From positions 1 to 64,000 of the forward strand of contig QCDE01000003.1 of assembly GCA_003281005.1 (NCBI GenBank): a stretch of DNA of 64,000 nucleotides. The letters run 5' to 3'. The notes below the pieces were generated by a model, which had not been told where the DNA came from, made no database searches, and worked only from the letters and a program-made list of their open reading frames with translations. Source of the DNA: Pelagibacteraceae bacterium AG-349-O05. Lineage in GTDB: Bacteria; Pseudomonadota; Alphaproteobacteria; Pelagibacterales; Pelagibacteraceae. Below are positions 48,780 through 58,568 of this stretch, one piece after another. Position 1 is the first letter of the stretch. Every line of letters starts with the position of its first letter. The position numbers were made by a program, and so were the translations under genes.

Positions 48780-49739
48780 ATGAACACTTTACCTAGTATA
48801 TCTGAACATATTGATGAGAAGATAATCAATAAAGTAATTCAAGATAACTTTGCCGCACTAGCACCCTATTATTTTACTTTAACAAGTAATTGGTTTGTCA
48901 GAGCCTATGATCATTGGAAAGATATAGATAAGTTCGTCATCATTATATATTTGATACATCAAGATCTTGTATATTTCAGGCAAAATGGTTTGAAAATCGA
49001 CTACGAAACATTTTATGAAAAAAAATCTATTGAAATTGATAAAATTAATATTTCAGACATTTCAAAAGATCTAGGGGTTCCAAAAGAAAGTATAAGAAGA
49101 AAAGTTTTAGAATTAGAAAAACAAAAAGTAATTAAAAGAATTGGTAAGAAAATTTTTGTTGTAAGAGATACTCTTTATTCGGCTAAAGCGGTCGAAACAC
49201 TTACTGAGGTTGCAAATATATTACATGAATTTAATAAAATTTTAAAAAAAGAAAAACTAGCAAATGAAGTTTATTCTGTAAAAGAAATAATATTAGCAAT
49301 TAAAGAAAATTTTTCTTACTGTTTGTATCAGTTTAATAAATTTTGGTTTATTTATATCAGTAGATGGAGAAAAGAGCTTAAAGATTTAGAAACTTTGGGT
49401 ATTGGTATGGTTGTGGTAATAAATGCAGTTAAAAATAAAGATTTTACTCCAAAAAAAAATATGCGTTCATTCCATAAAGAAGTTATGGGCTCTGACAGTA
49501 GAGGTGTAAATGCTATGTCAATTTCTGAGATAACTGGTATTCCAAGGCCTACAGTTGTTAGAAAATTAAAATATTTAATTAATAAAAAATATCTTCATAT
49601 AAATCAAAAAAAATTAATTTCATTTAATGCTCAAGATAGTGCTTTTATAACAACTAAGGGAATGGTGAACAAAAATATGATTAGCTTAAGTCATTTTATC
49701 TATAAAGTTTTTAATCAAATAAGAATAATAAATTCTTAA
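48780..49739 (+). CDS. Putative regulator with two winged-helix-like segments
   Basis: NISDISKDLGVPKESIRRKVLELEKQKVIKRIGKKIFV and MSISEITGIPRPTVVRKLKYLINKKYLHINQKKLI; TTG start at 48735 rejected. Confidence 0.65.
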   Translation: MNTLPSISEHIDEKIINKVIQDNFAALAPYYFTLTSNWFVRAYDHWKDIDKFVIIIYLIHQDLVYFRQNGLKIDYETFYEKKSIEIDKINISDISKDLGVPKESIRRKVLELEKQKVIKRIGKKIFVVRDTLYSAKAVETLTEVANILHEFNKILKKEKLANEVYSVKEIILAIKENFSYCLYQFNKFWFIYISRWRKELKDLETLGIGMVVVINAVKNKDFTPKKNMRSFHKEVMGSDSRGVNAMSISEITGIPRPTVVRKLKYLINKKYLHINQKKLISFNAQDSAFITTKGMVNKNMISLSHFIYKVFNQIRIINS

Positions 49740-50587
49740 TTAGACTTCCTTAAAATATAAATAAAAATAAATCCAGTTATATACATGATTAGTGCATAAG
49801 CACCTGTTGGTATTGCATATAATATATCGGTGCCAAATATTTGTGTTGAAACGAATAATGCTAAAGTGCCATTTTGTAATCCACATTCTAAAGCAATGCA
49901 TCTCATTTGTTTAATTCCTGAGGCAAATGCTTTTGCAATATAATATGCAATTACCATCATCAATATATTTAATATTAAAGTAATCAAACCTGCTTGTTTT
50001 ATAAAGCTTAAAATATTTTCTCTTTCTTCATAAAACGCTGCTACGAAAAAAATAGCAAACAGAACTATGTTAAGTTTATTAAATATTTCAACTTTAGAAG
50101 ATATGAAATTTTCAGCAAATTTTCTGATAATCATTCCTAAAATCACAGGCACTGTTACAACTAAAAACATTTTTAAAGCTATTCCTGTCATTGAAATATT
50201 TTGAGAAACTTCTGTTATCCCTAACATGTCTGCAGATGTAAAAATTATTAATGGAACTGTAATTATACTTAATAAACTAATTATAGCAGTTAAAGATATT
50301 GATAATGCAACGTCCCCATCAGCAAATTTTGTCATTACATTAGATGTAACTCCACCTGGAGCTGCAGCTATGATCATAACCCCTATTGCTATTTCGGGCG
50401 GTGTTTTTAAAATTAAAATTAATATGTATGCTACAATTGGAAGAATTATTAATTGAGAAACAAACCCAACTATAAAGTCTTTTGGTGCTTTGAATACTCT
50501 TCCAAAATCTTCTAGTTTTAGACCTAGACCTAAGCCTAACATTATCAAGGCCAAAATAATTGGCGCTATCTTAGTTACAATTTCCAA
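49736..50587 (-). CDS. Bile acid:sodium symporter family (BASS) transporter
   Basis: ORF 283 aa, multi-TM; AAAPGGVTSNVMTKFADGDVALSISLTAI; ALECGLQNGTLALFV. Confidence 0.87.
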   Translation of the reverse strand: MEIVTKIAPIILALIMLGLGLGLKLEDFGRVFKAPKDFIVGFVSQLIILPIVAYILILILKTPPEIAIGVMIIAAAPGGVTSNVMTKFADGDVALSISLTAIISLLSIITVPLIIFTSADMLGITEVSQNISMTGIALKMFLVVTVPVILGMIIRKFAENFISSKVEIFNKLNIVLFAIFFVAAFYEERENILSFIKQAGLITLILNILMMVIAYYIAKAFASGIKQMRCIALECGLQNGTLALFVSTQIFGTDILYAIPTGAYALIMYITGFIFIYILRKSN

Positions 50588-50741
50588 AGTCCCCTCTCAG
50601 AAAAAACTATACAATAATTTTAATATATTTGATAAATAAAATAAATTTTAAACCTAGAAGTGAATCTTTTAACAAAATAGTAACAATTTTATTAAATTCA
50701 TATTAACTTTATTTACAATATAACTTTAGAGAGAGGAAATA

Positions 50742-51779
50742 ATGAAAAATATAATCAAGATAGCATCTATTGTCCTTCTTTTTTCAATAACAATGTTTGG
50801 TGTTACAAACAAAGCTTCTGCAGCAAAATTAACTTTATATTGCAGTGTAGAAATCGATGTTTGTGAAATGCTTGAACAAGCTTATGAAAAAGAAACAGGC
50901 ACAAAAGTTGCAATGACAAGAGCAAGTAGTGGTGAAACTTTTGCAAAAATTAAAGCAGAAGGATCTAATCCAAAAGGAGATGTTTGGTTTGGTGGAACAG
51001 GTGATCCACACTTAACAGCTGCTCAGGAAAATTTAACAGAAAAATATAAATCAAAACACTTTGATGATTTATTACCTGCAGCACAAAACCAAGCAAAAAA
51101 TGCTGACTATAAATCTGTGGGGATTTATGTTGGTGCATTAGGTTTTGGATACAATAAAGATCTTTTAGCTAAAAAAGGTCTTCCAGCTCCAAAATCATGG
51201 ATGGACTTAACAAAACCTATTTATAAAGGTGAAATCCAAGTAGCAAATCCTAATTCATCTGGAACTGCTTACACAACTTTAGCTACAATTCTTCAAATTT
51301 TTGGAGAAGATAAAGGTTGGGATTACATGAAAAAACTTCATGCAAATATAAATACTTACACAAAATCTGGTTCTGCTCCAATTAAAGCAACTGGAAGAGG
51401 AGAAAACTTAATTGGTATTTGTTTCCAACACGATGGTGTTAAACAAACTAAAAAAGGTTTACCTGTTGTAACGGTATCTCCAGCTGAAGGAACTGGTTAT
51501 GAAGTTGGATCAATGAGTATTATTGCTGGTGCAAGAAATATGAAAGAAGCTAAGAAGTTTTATGACTGGGCATTAAGTCCTGCAATACAAACTATGGTTT
51601 TCACTTCAGGAAAATCTTTACAAGTACCATCAAATACTAAAGCAAAAGCTGATCCTGATGCTCCAGATTTATCTACAATTAACTTAATTGATTACAATTT
51701 TAAAGTTTATGGAGATAAAGCTACTAGAGCGAGCCTGTTATCCAAGTGGGATAACGATGTATCTGTAATTCCTAGATAA
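50742..51779 (+). CDS. ABC transporter substrate-binding protein (AfuA/Fbp/PhnS-like fold), substrate unknown
   Basis: ORF 345 aa; signal peptide; LTLYCSVEIDVCEMLEQAYEKETG; GDVWFGGTGDPHLTAAQE. Confidence 0.85.
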   Translation: MKNIIKIASIVLLFSITMFGVTNKASAAKLTLYCSVEIDVCEMLEQAYEKETGTKVAMTRASSGETFAKIKAEGSNPKGDVWFGGTGDPHLTAAQENLTEKYKSKHFDDLLPAAQNQAKNADYKSVGIYVGALGFGYNKDLLAKKGLPAPKSWMDLTKPIYKGEIQVANPNSSGTAYTTLATILQIFGEDKGWDYMKKLHANINTYTKSGSAPIKATGRGENLIGICFQHDGVKQTKKGLPVVTVSPAEGTGYEVGSMSIIAGARNMKEAKKFYDWALSPAIQTMVFTSGKSLQVPSNTKAKADPDAPDLSTINLIDYNFKVYGDKATRASLLSKWDNDVSVIPR

Positions 51780-51790
51780 TTTTAGGAATT
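51767..51790 (+). other. Hairpin spanning binding-protein stop codon
   Basis: AATTCCTA-gataattt-TAGGAATT. Confidence 0.55.
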
Positions 51791-51791
51791 A

Positions 51792-53990
51792 ATGAGAGGA
51801 CTCGTTATCTGTTGGATGCTCATAGGAGGATTGGGCTTTCTAGTCTTTCCATGGTATGTAACAGGTGACGGGTTTTTCTCAATAAACTGGATATTAGAAT
51901 ATTCTTTAGAGGATTACGGTTCTGTATTACCTCAAGTATTTATAAATAAAAAATATTGGCTTTTACCAATATTACTACCTCTAATTTTTCCTTTAGCAAC
52001 ATTTAAATTAAATCAGAACAATCCGATATATTCTAAAATTTTCTTATACTCAGGTTTAATTGGTTTTTTTTACTTTTTTCTTCAGGGATTTTCTATTGGT
52101 ATAAGAGGATGGAATTTTGAAATTTTACAATCTATTTTTGGTGATGTAGAAAATCAATTTGGTGTTGGTTCAGGTGCAGTTTTAACTTGTTGTACATTTG
52201 TATTTTATATCACCCATGGTCTTTCAGCACGTGGGTGGTTGAATGGGGATAATTTTATAGTTGGAAGTATAGGTAGTATTATAATTTTAGTTTCAACTTT
52301 TGTGTTTTTTCCAATTTTCAGAATGTTTGCAGTTGCTTTTAAAGGTACCGAAGGTGGATATGAAATAAGTAATTTTTCAGACAAAATATTTAATAAAGGA
52401 ATTTGGGGGCTGGATTGCCTTTATAGTGATTATGCTTGTGGTGTTTTTTGGAATACTGTTACTATGGGTACACTCACTGCATTTTCATCAACAATTTTGG
52501 GGTTAGCTTTTGCTTTATTGGTTGCAAGAACTAGTTTTAAATTTAAAAAAACAATTAGAGTATTATCTGTATTACCAATAATTACTCCACCATTTGTAAT
52601 TGGATTAGCGATAATAATTTTATTTGGAAGAACTGGTGTTGTGAGTTCGTTTCTTGAATGGGGATTTGACATTGAACCTTCTAGATGGATTTATGGTTTA
52701 CCAGGAATATGGTTTGCTCAAACACTTGCTTTTACCCCTATTGCATTTTTAGTTTTAATTGGTGTTGTTGAAAGTGTCAGTCCGTCTATGGAAGAAGCAT
52801 CTCAAACCTTGAGGGCTTCTAAATGGCAAGTTTTTAAAACAGTTACCTTGCCATTAATGAGACCTGGAATAGCAAATGCGTTTCTACTTGGTTTTATAGA
52901 AAGTTTAGCAGACTTTGGTAACCCTTTAGTACTAGGAGCAGAATACGATGTATTATCTACTGAAATATTTTTTGCAATTGTTGGCGCACAGTACGATGAA
53001 ACTAAAGCAGCAATATTAGCTATGATTTTATTATCTGTTGTTCTAGTAGTATTTTATTTACAAAACCAATGGTTAGGAAAAAAATCCTATATTTCAATTT
53101 CAGGTAAAGGAGATAGTGGTGTTCATCCAGAACTTCCAAATAAAACAAAATGGGTAATTTATTCAACTGTGCTTCCGTGGGCTTTATTGACATTTATAAT
53201 TTATGTAATGATCATGTTCGGTGGATTTGTAGAAATGTGGGGTGTCGATCATAGCTTTACATTAAGACATTATATTGAAGCTTTTAGTGTTGATTGGGTA
53301 AAAGAGAGGGGTTTCTTATGGACAGGAACTGCTTGGAATTCCTTTAATACTACATTTACGATTGCTTTAATTTCCTCTTTACCAACTGCTGCAATAGGAA
53401 TTTTAACTGCATATCTTCTAACAAGACACAAATTCAAAGGAAAAAATGCTTTTGAATTTGGTACGATGTTAAGCTTTGCAATACCTGGTAGTGTTATCGG
53501 TGTAAGTTACGTTTTTGCTTTTAATGTTCCTCCTCTTGAAATAACAGGAACTGGAATAATCTTAGTGATCGCATTTGTATTTAGAAATATGCCTGTTGGA
53601 GTTAGAGCAGGAATAGCTGCTATGAACCAGCTTGATCCACACTTAGATGAAGCTTCATCAACTTTAAACGCTTCTAGCGCCCAAACATTTAGGAATATAA
53701 TTCTTCCTTTACTTAAACCTGCCATTACAGCATCTTTAGTTTTTAGTTTTGTAAGAGCCATGACAGCAATTAGCGCAGTTATCTTCTTGGTAAGTGCAAA
53801 TTATGACTTAGCTGTTTCATACATACTTGGTCGATTAGAAAATAATGACTATGGCCTTGCAATAGTGTATTCATCTGCATTAATTGTAGTTATGCTGATT
53901 ACAATTACTTTAATGCAATTAATAATAGGAAAACGTAAATTAGGAAGAAGAGATCAGGCAGCTGGAATTTTACAAGGAAATTTAGGATAA
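51792..53990 (+). CDS. ABC transporter double permease (FbpB-like)
   Basis: ORF 732 aa; two EAA-like loops (EASQTLRASKWQVFKTVTLPLMRPGI; EASSTLNASSAQTFRNIILPLLKPAI). Confidence 0.87.
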   Translation: MRGLVICWMLIGGLGFLVFPWYVTGDGFFSINWILEYSLEDYGSVLPQVFINKKYWLLPILLPLIFPLATFKLNQNNPIYSKIFLYSGLIGFFYFFLQGFSIGIRGWNFEILQSIFGDVENQFGVGSGAVLTCCTFVFYITHGLSARGWLNGDNFIVGSIGSIIILVSTFVFFPIFRMFAVAFKGTEGGYEISNFSDKIFNKGIWGLDCLYSDYACGVFWNTVTMGTLTAFSSTILGLAFALLVARTSFKFKKTIRVLSVLPIITPPFVIGLAIIILFGRTGVVSSFLEWGFDIEPSRWIYGLPGIWFAQTLAFTPIAFLVLIGVVESVSPSMEEASQTLRASKWQVFKTVTLPLMRPGIANAFLLGFIESLADFGNPLVLGAEYDVLSTEIFFAIVGAQYDETKAAILAMILLSVVLVVFYLQNQWLGKKSYISISGKGDSGVHPELPNKTKWVIYSTVLPWALLTFIIYVMIMFGGFVEMWGVDHSFTLRHYIEAFSVDWVKERGFLWTGTAWNSFNTTFTIALISSLPTAAIGILTAYLLTRHKFKGKNAFEFGTMLSFAIPGSVIGVSYVFAFNVPPLEITGTGIILVIAFVFRNMPVGVRAGIAAMNQLDPHLDEASSTLNASSAQTFRNIILPLLKPAITASLVFSFVRAMTAISAVIFLVSANYDLAVSYILGRLENNDYGLAIVYSSALIVVMLITITLMQLIIGKRKLGRRDQAAGILQGNLG

Positions 53991-55045
53991 TGAAAAAAGC
54001 AGAAGTAAAGTTTGAAAATATAACAAAAAAATTTAATGAAACTACAGCGGTAGATAATGTTAGTTGTAAATTTGAAGCTGGAACTTTAACTACTTTACTT
54101 GGTCCATCTGGTTGTGGAAAAACTACTTCACTAAGAATTATTGCAGGTCTAGAAAGAGCTACAAGTGGTAAAATATTAGTAGATGATGAAGATGTAACAT
54201 TATTACCTGCAACTGATAGAGATGTATCAATGGTATTTCAATCTTATGCTTTGTTTCCACACATGAGTGTAATTGAAAATGTTTCGTATGGCTTAAAAAT
54301 GGTCAATGTAAATAAGGAAGAATATATTCAAAAATCTTTAGAAACTCTAAAATTGGTAAATTTAGAGGGGTATGAAAACAGGATGCCATCGGAACTTTCT
54401 GGAGGACAGCAGCAAAGGGTTGCGGTTGCAAGAGCAATTGTGTTGGAACCAAAAGTACTGCTTTTCGATGAACCTCTTTCAAACTTAGATGCAAAATTAA
54501 GAAGACAAGTAAGAGAAGATATTAGAGAAATTCAACAAAAATTAGGAGTTACAACTATTTATGTAACCCATGACCAGGAAGAAGCGTTAGCTATTTCTGA
54601 TAAAGTTATTGTGATGAATAATGCAGTCATCGCTCAAGAAGGTAGTCCAAAAGATCTTTATAATTTTCCAAAAAATAAATTTGTTGCAAACTTTATCGGT
54701 GATGCAAATGTCGTAAAAGCTGAAATATTAAATAAACAATCTAACTCTTATGAATTAAAAATTGCAGAAATGAAAATTAAAGTTCAAAGTGATAAGAATT
54801 TTGAAAAAACTGTTTCTGTAGCACTTAGACCTGAAAAAATTTTAATTTACAAAGATAAAAAAGAGAACTCAATCTATGCAACTGTTAACAATGCATCTTT
54901 TGTAGGAAGTAGTTATCAATACATACTAAATTCAGATGCAGGAAAATTGTTTGTTGTTTCAGGTGAAACGAATGACATATTTAAAGTTGGAGAAGAAGTG
55001 TTTTTAAGTATAAATGAGGAAGAAGTAAAAATTCTAAATGATTAA
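53990..55045 (+). CDS. ABC transporter ATP-binding protein (FbpC/PotA-like)
   Basis: GPSGCGKTTSLRIIAGLE; LSGGQQQRVAVARAIVLEPKVLLFDEPLSNLD; C-terminal TOBE-like region. Confidence 0.9.
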   Translation: MKKAEVKFENITKKFNETTAVDNVSCKFEAGTLTTLLGPSGCGKTTSLRIIAGLERATSGKILVDDEDVTLLPATDRDVSMVFQSYALFPHMSVIENVSYGLKMVNVNKEEYIQKSLETLKLVNLEGYENRMPSELSGGQQQRVAVARAIVLEPKVLLFDEPLSNLDAKLRRQVREDIREIQQKLGVTTIYVTHDQEEALAISDKVIVMNNAVIAQEGSPKDLYNFPKNKFVANFIGDANVVKAEILNKQSNSYELKIAEMKIKVQSDKNFEKTVSVALRPEKILIYKDKKENSIYATVNNASFVGSSYQYILNSDAGKLFVVSGETNDIFKVGEEVFLSINEEEVKILND

Positions 55046-55050
55046 ATTAT

Positions 55051-55962
55051 ATGCTATCAAGTAAAGAAATTGTATGTCCAAATAACCTTATGGATTTAGC
55101 GCATAAAAAAAAAGGTGTTAAAGCTGCTGTAGTAAATGCAGGAAAACCTTTGCCAATGTTATCCATTCAAGATGCGGTAAATGAAAATCTAATTGAACCT
55201 ATTTTTATTGGTCATGAAGTTGAAATACAAAAATGTGCTGAAGATATTAAATGGGATATTTCTAAATACGAACTTATTCACGAACCTGTAGAGAACGATA
55301 CGGCTAAAATTGCAGCTAAACTTGCAAGTGAACATAAGGTTAAAATAATTGTCAAAGGACACATTCATACAGATGTTCTTATGAAAGAAGTTTTAAAACG
55401 TGAATACAATTTATTAGGCAAAACAAGACTAAGTCATATTTGGCATATGAGTATTGGTAAAGATGACAAACCTTTAATAATCACTGATGGAGCATTAAAT
55501 GTATTACCCAATGTAAAAACTAAAATGCATATCTTGAAAAATGTAGTAAATTTTTCACACAGAATAGGAATAGATAGACCAAAAATATCTGTTTTATCAG
55601 CAACTGAGGAAGTATTAGAAAGTGTACCAAGTTCTATTGAAGCTGCAGAAATTACAAAGTTAGCCATAAAAGAAAATTTGGATGCAGATGTTTTTGGACC
55701 ATTGGCTTTTGATAACAGTATTTCAAAAAAATCTGCTGGAATTAAGGGTATTAAAAATGTAGTTGCTGGTGAAGCAGATGTATTGTTAGTACCTAGTGTT
55801 GAGGCAGGTAATGCTTTGGTTAAAATGCTTATATATTTTAATGGCGCATGTGCAGCAGGAGTAGTAGTAGGTGGAAAAGTGCCAGTCGTAATAACTAGTA
55901 GATCTGATGAAGCTCAAGCGCGTTTAGCTTCAATTGCTGCAGCGGTGGTCGCTTTAGACTAA
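55051..55962 (+). CDS. pta: Phosphate acetyl/butyryltransferase family
   Basis: ORF 303 aa; DVFGPLAFDNSIS...ADVLLVPSVEAGNALVKMLIYFNGACAAGVVVGGKVPVVITSRSDEAQARL. Confidence 0.85.
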   Translation: MLSSKEIVCPNNLMDLAHKKKGVKAAVVNAGKPLPMLSIQDAVNENLIEPIFIGHEVEIQKCAEDIKWDISKYELIHEPVENDTAKIAAKLASEHKVKIIVKGHIHTDVLMKEVLKREYNLLGKTRLSHIWHMSIGKDDKPLIITDGALNVLPNVKTKMHILKNVVNFSHRIGIDRPKISVLSATEEVLESVPSSIEAAEITKLAIKENLDADVFGPLAFDNSISKKSAGIKGIKNVVAGEADVLLVPSVEAGNALVKMLIYFNGACAAGVVVGGKVPVVITSRSDEAQARLASIAAAVVALD

Positions 55963-56022
55963 ATGTTTCATTGAATTTTAAAAGAAATTCATTTAAATAA
56001 ATTGAAATTTTAAAGAAGAGAA

Positions 56023-57309
56023 ATGGCAATTACATACTTAAAAAAATCACCAAAAACATCATCAACTGACGATACTAAAACACGAGAAATAGTTGAAAAT
56101 ATCCTAAAAGATATTGAGATTAGTAAAGAAGAAGGTTGCAAAGAACTTTCTAAAAAGTTTGATAAATATGAAGGTGATGTAATTGTTTCAAAAGAAAAAA
56201 TTGAAGAAATAAAAAAAAATTTAGATCAAAAAACTAAAGATGATATTCAGTTTTCTCACGAAAGAGTAAGAAAATTTGCTGAGGCACAATTAAAAAATTA
56301 TGGTCAAGACTTTGAAGTTGAATTATCTGATGGTTTATTCGCTGGACAAAAACTTATTCCCGTAAATACAGCAGGTTGTTATGTTCCTGCTGGAAGATAT
56401 GCTCATATAGCTTCAGCTGTTATGAGTGTCACAACAGCAAAAGTTGCTGGTGTTAAAAATATTTTAGTTTGTAGTTCACCTAAACCTGGAATTGGAGTTC
56501 ATCCATCTATCATTTATACAGCAGACTTATGTGGAGCTGATGTAATAATGAATTTAGGTGGTGTACAAGCTATAGCAGCAATGACAAATGGTTTATTTGG
56601 AAATGCTCCTGCAGATATTTTAGTTGGACCTGGAAACCAATTTGTTGCTGAAGCAAAAAGAATTTTGTTTGGAAAAGTTGGTATAGATTTATTTGCAGGA
56701 CCTACAGAAATTGCCGTTATTGCAGATGAGACAGCGGATCCTGAAATGGTTGCATATGATTTAGTTGGACAAGCTGAGCACGGTTATAACTCACCAGCCT
56801 GGTTATTTACTAAAAGTAAAAAAATTGCTGAATATGTAATGCAAAGAGTTCCAGAATTGATTGAAGATTTACCAGATCTACCAAGAGAAAATTCAGGTGC
56901 AGCATGGAGAGATTATGGAGAAGTAATTCTCTGCGATACCGACGAAGAGATTGCTAAAGTGAGCGATGAATACGCTCCTGAACATTTAGAAGTTCAAACT
57001 AAAAATTTACAATGGTATCACGACAGATTAAAAAATTATGGATCTCTATTCATTGGTGAAGAAACAACTGTTGCTTATGGAGATAAATGTTCAGGTACAA
57101 ACCATATACTACCAACTAAAGGTGCTGGTAGATACACTGGTGGTTTATTTGTTGGTAAATTTATTAAAACTTTGAGTTTTCAAAGAATGACTAAAGAATC
57201 GACAAAAGAAGTTGGTGCAGCTTGTGCAAGAATTTCTAGATACGAAGGAATGGAAGCACATGCAAGGACAGGTGATGTAAGATTAAGAAAATACGGTTTT
57301 TCTAATTAA
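56023..57309 (+). CDS. hpsN: HisD-family dehydrogenase, probable sulfopropanediol 3-dehydrogenase (HpsN-like)
   Basis: ORF 428 aa; VGPGNQFVAEAKRILFGKVGIDLFAGPTE; C-terminus AYGDKCSGTNHILPTKGAGRYTGGLFVGKFIKTLSFQRMT recalls HpsN-type homologs more than biosynthetic HisD. Confidence 0.7.
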   Translation: MAITYLKKSPKTSSTDDTKTREIVENILKDIEISKEEGCKELSKKFDKYEGDVIVSKEKIEEIKKNLDQKTKDDIQFSHERVRKFAEAQLKNYGQDFEVELSDGLFAGQKLIPVNTAGCYVPAGRYAHIASAVMSVTTAKVAGVKNILVCSSPKPGIGVHPSIIYTADLCGADVIMNLGGVQAIAAMTNGLFGNAPADILVGPGNQFVAEAKRILFGKVGIDLFAGPTEIAVIADETADPEMVAYDLVGQAEHGYNSPAWLFTKSKKIAEYVMQRVPELIEDLPDLPRENSGAAWRDYGEVILCDTDEEIAKVSDEYAPEHLEVQTKNLQWYHDRLKNYGSLFIGEETTVAYGDKCSGTNHILPTKGAGRYTGGLFVGKFIKTLSFQRMTKESTKEVGAACARISRYEGMEAHARTGDVRLRKYGFSN

Positions 57310-58568
57310 TAATTACTTAATTTTAAATCTAAATAAAGAGCAGCTGACCAGGAAAAATTATTTGCCCCCATTGGTTTACCATTCTTGCAACTGTAATATT
57401 CATGAAATCCTTTTTTTTCTACTAATTTAATAGTGCTTTGTTTAATTTTTTTTGAATATTTACCGTCTTTATTCTTTAAACCCTTGTATATAAACCAATT
57501 ACAGTTAATCCATACTGGGCCTCTCCAATAACGTTTTTCCTCAAAACTTTTGTGATTAGGTTTTATTGAAGAAAAGAAATATTTTTCCTTTAAGTTATGT
57601 TTTTTTAAGTTTTTGATTAAAACATTATTTATCTTTCGATTGTTAATGTCAGCAAACAAAATCAAATAATTTGTTATTGATGGGACTAATATTTTTTTTT
57701 TATTTCTTAAATCAAAAGAAAAAAAAGTACCTTTTTTTTTGTCGAAAAATTTTAAAATATTTCTCTCAGTAATTTTTACATAGTTTTTTATCTTTGAGCT
57801 ATTAAGATTAAATTTGTTCAATAATATAATTAAATCCTTATTTGCTTTAAGAAATATAGAGTTAAAGCCAATATCAATTACATTAAATAATCCAGTTCTG
57901 AATATTTTTTTTGGATCGTACTTTTTTTTTCTTAAATCATTTTTGATCGTCACATATCTGTCATAATCAATATTTAGAGGTCTGTGTTCTGGATTAATAA
58001 CTTTATTATCAGCTCTTTTATATTGAATATTTTTTTCAATTATCACTTTATTCATTGGCTCATCCCAAAGTGAAGAATTGTCATAACCACTTTCCCAAGG
58101 ATGCAGTATTGAGACCAAACCGGTTTTATTCGGATCCCTATATTGAATAAACCATTCATGAGATTTTTTAATTTTAATTATAATTTTTTTAATTTCTAAT
58201 TTTTGTTTTTTAGTAATTTTATTTTTATCTATTATTTGTTTTAAAATACTTGCAAGTATTGGTGGCTGAGTTATCCCAGATGAGCGAATTTTATTTCCAC
58301 AATTCCAAGCAGTATGATTAGGATAATAGTTTGTATCTGTATTATGAAACAATATATGTGGAACCATTCCATCTTTCCATTGCCCATCTAAAAGTGTCTT
58401 TATTTCTTTTAAAGCAAAATTTAAATTAAAATAAGAATATCCTAGTGCAATAAATGCTGAGTCCCAGTTCCATTGAGCAGGATAAAGTTTGTTATTTGTG
58501 GGTAAGGTATAACCTCTTTTTCTATTTCCAGTTAAAATTTTTTGAGCATCTTTAATAAACTTATTCAT
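57306..58568 (-). CDS. GH63 / mannosylglycerate-hydrolase-like (alpha/alpha)6-barrel glycosidase
   Basis: LYPAQWNWDSAFIALGYSYFN; YWRGPVWINCNWFIYKGL; next to sugar-type ABC transporter. Confidence 0.72.
   Translation of the reverse strand: MNKFIKDAQKILTGNRKRGYTLPTNNKLYPAQWNWDSAFIALGYSYFNLNFALKEIKTLLDGQWKDGMVPHILFHNTDTNYYPNHTAWNCGNKIRSSGITQPPILASILKQIIDKNKITKKQKLEIKKIIIKIKKSHEWFIQYRDPNKTGLVSILHPWESGYDNSSLWDEPMNKVIIEKNIQYKRADNKVINPEHRPLNIDYDRYVTIKNDLRKKKYDPKKIFRTGLFNVIDIGFNSIFLKANKDLIILLNKFNLNSSKIKNYVKITERNILKFFDKKKGTFFSFDLRNKKKILVPSITNYLILFADINNRKINNVLIKNLKKHNLKEKYFFSSIKPNHKSFEEKRYWRGPVWINCNWFIYKGLKNKDGKYSKKIKQSTIKLVEKKGFHEYYSCKNGKPMGANNFSWSAALYLDLKLSNY

Noticed and set aside
56023-57309. Histidine biosynthesis hisD
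   Set aside because: HisD-family fold is clear, but no his genes nearby and the C-terminal sequence resembles HpsN; kept as HpsN-like with moderate confidence.
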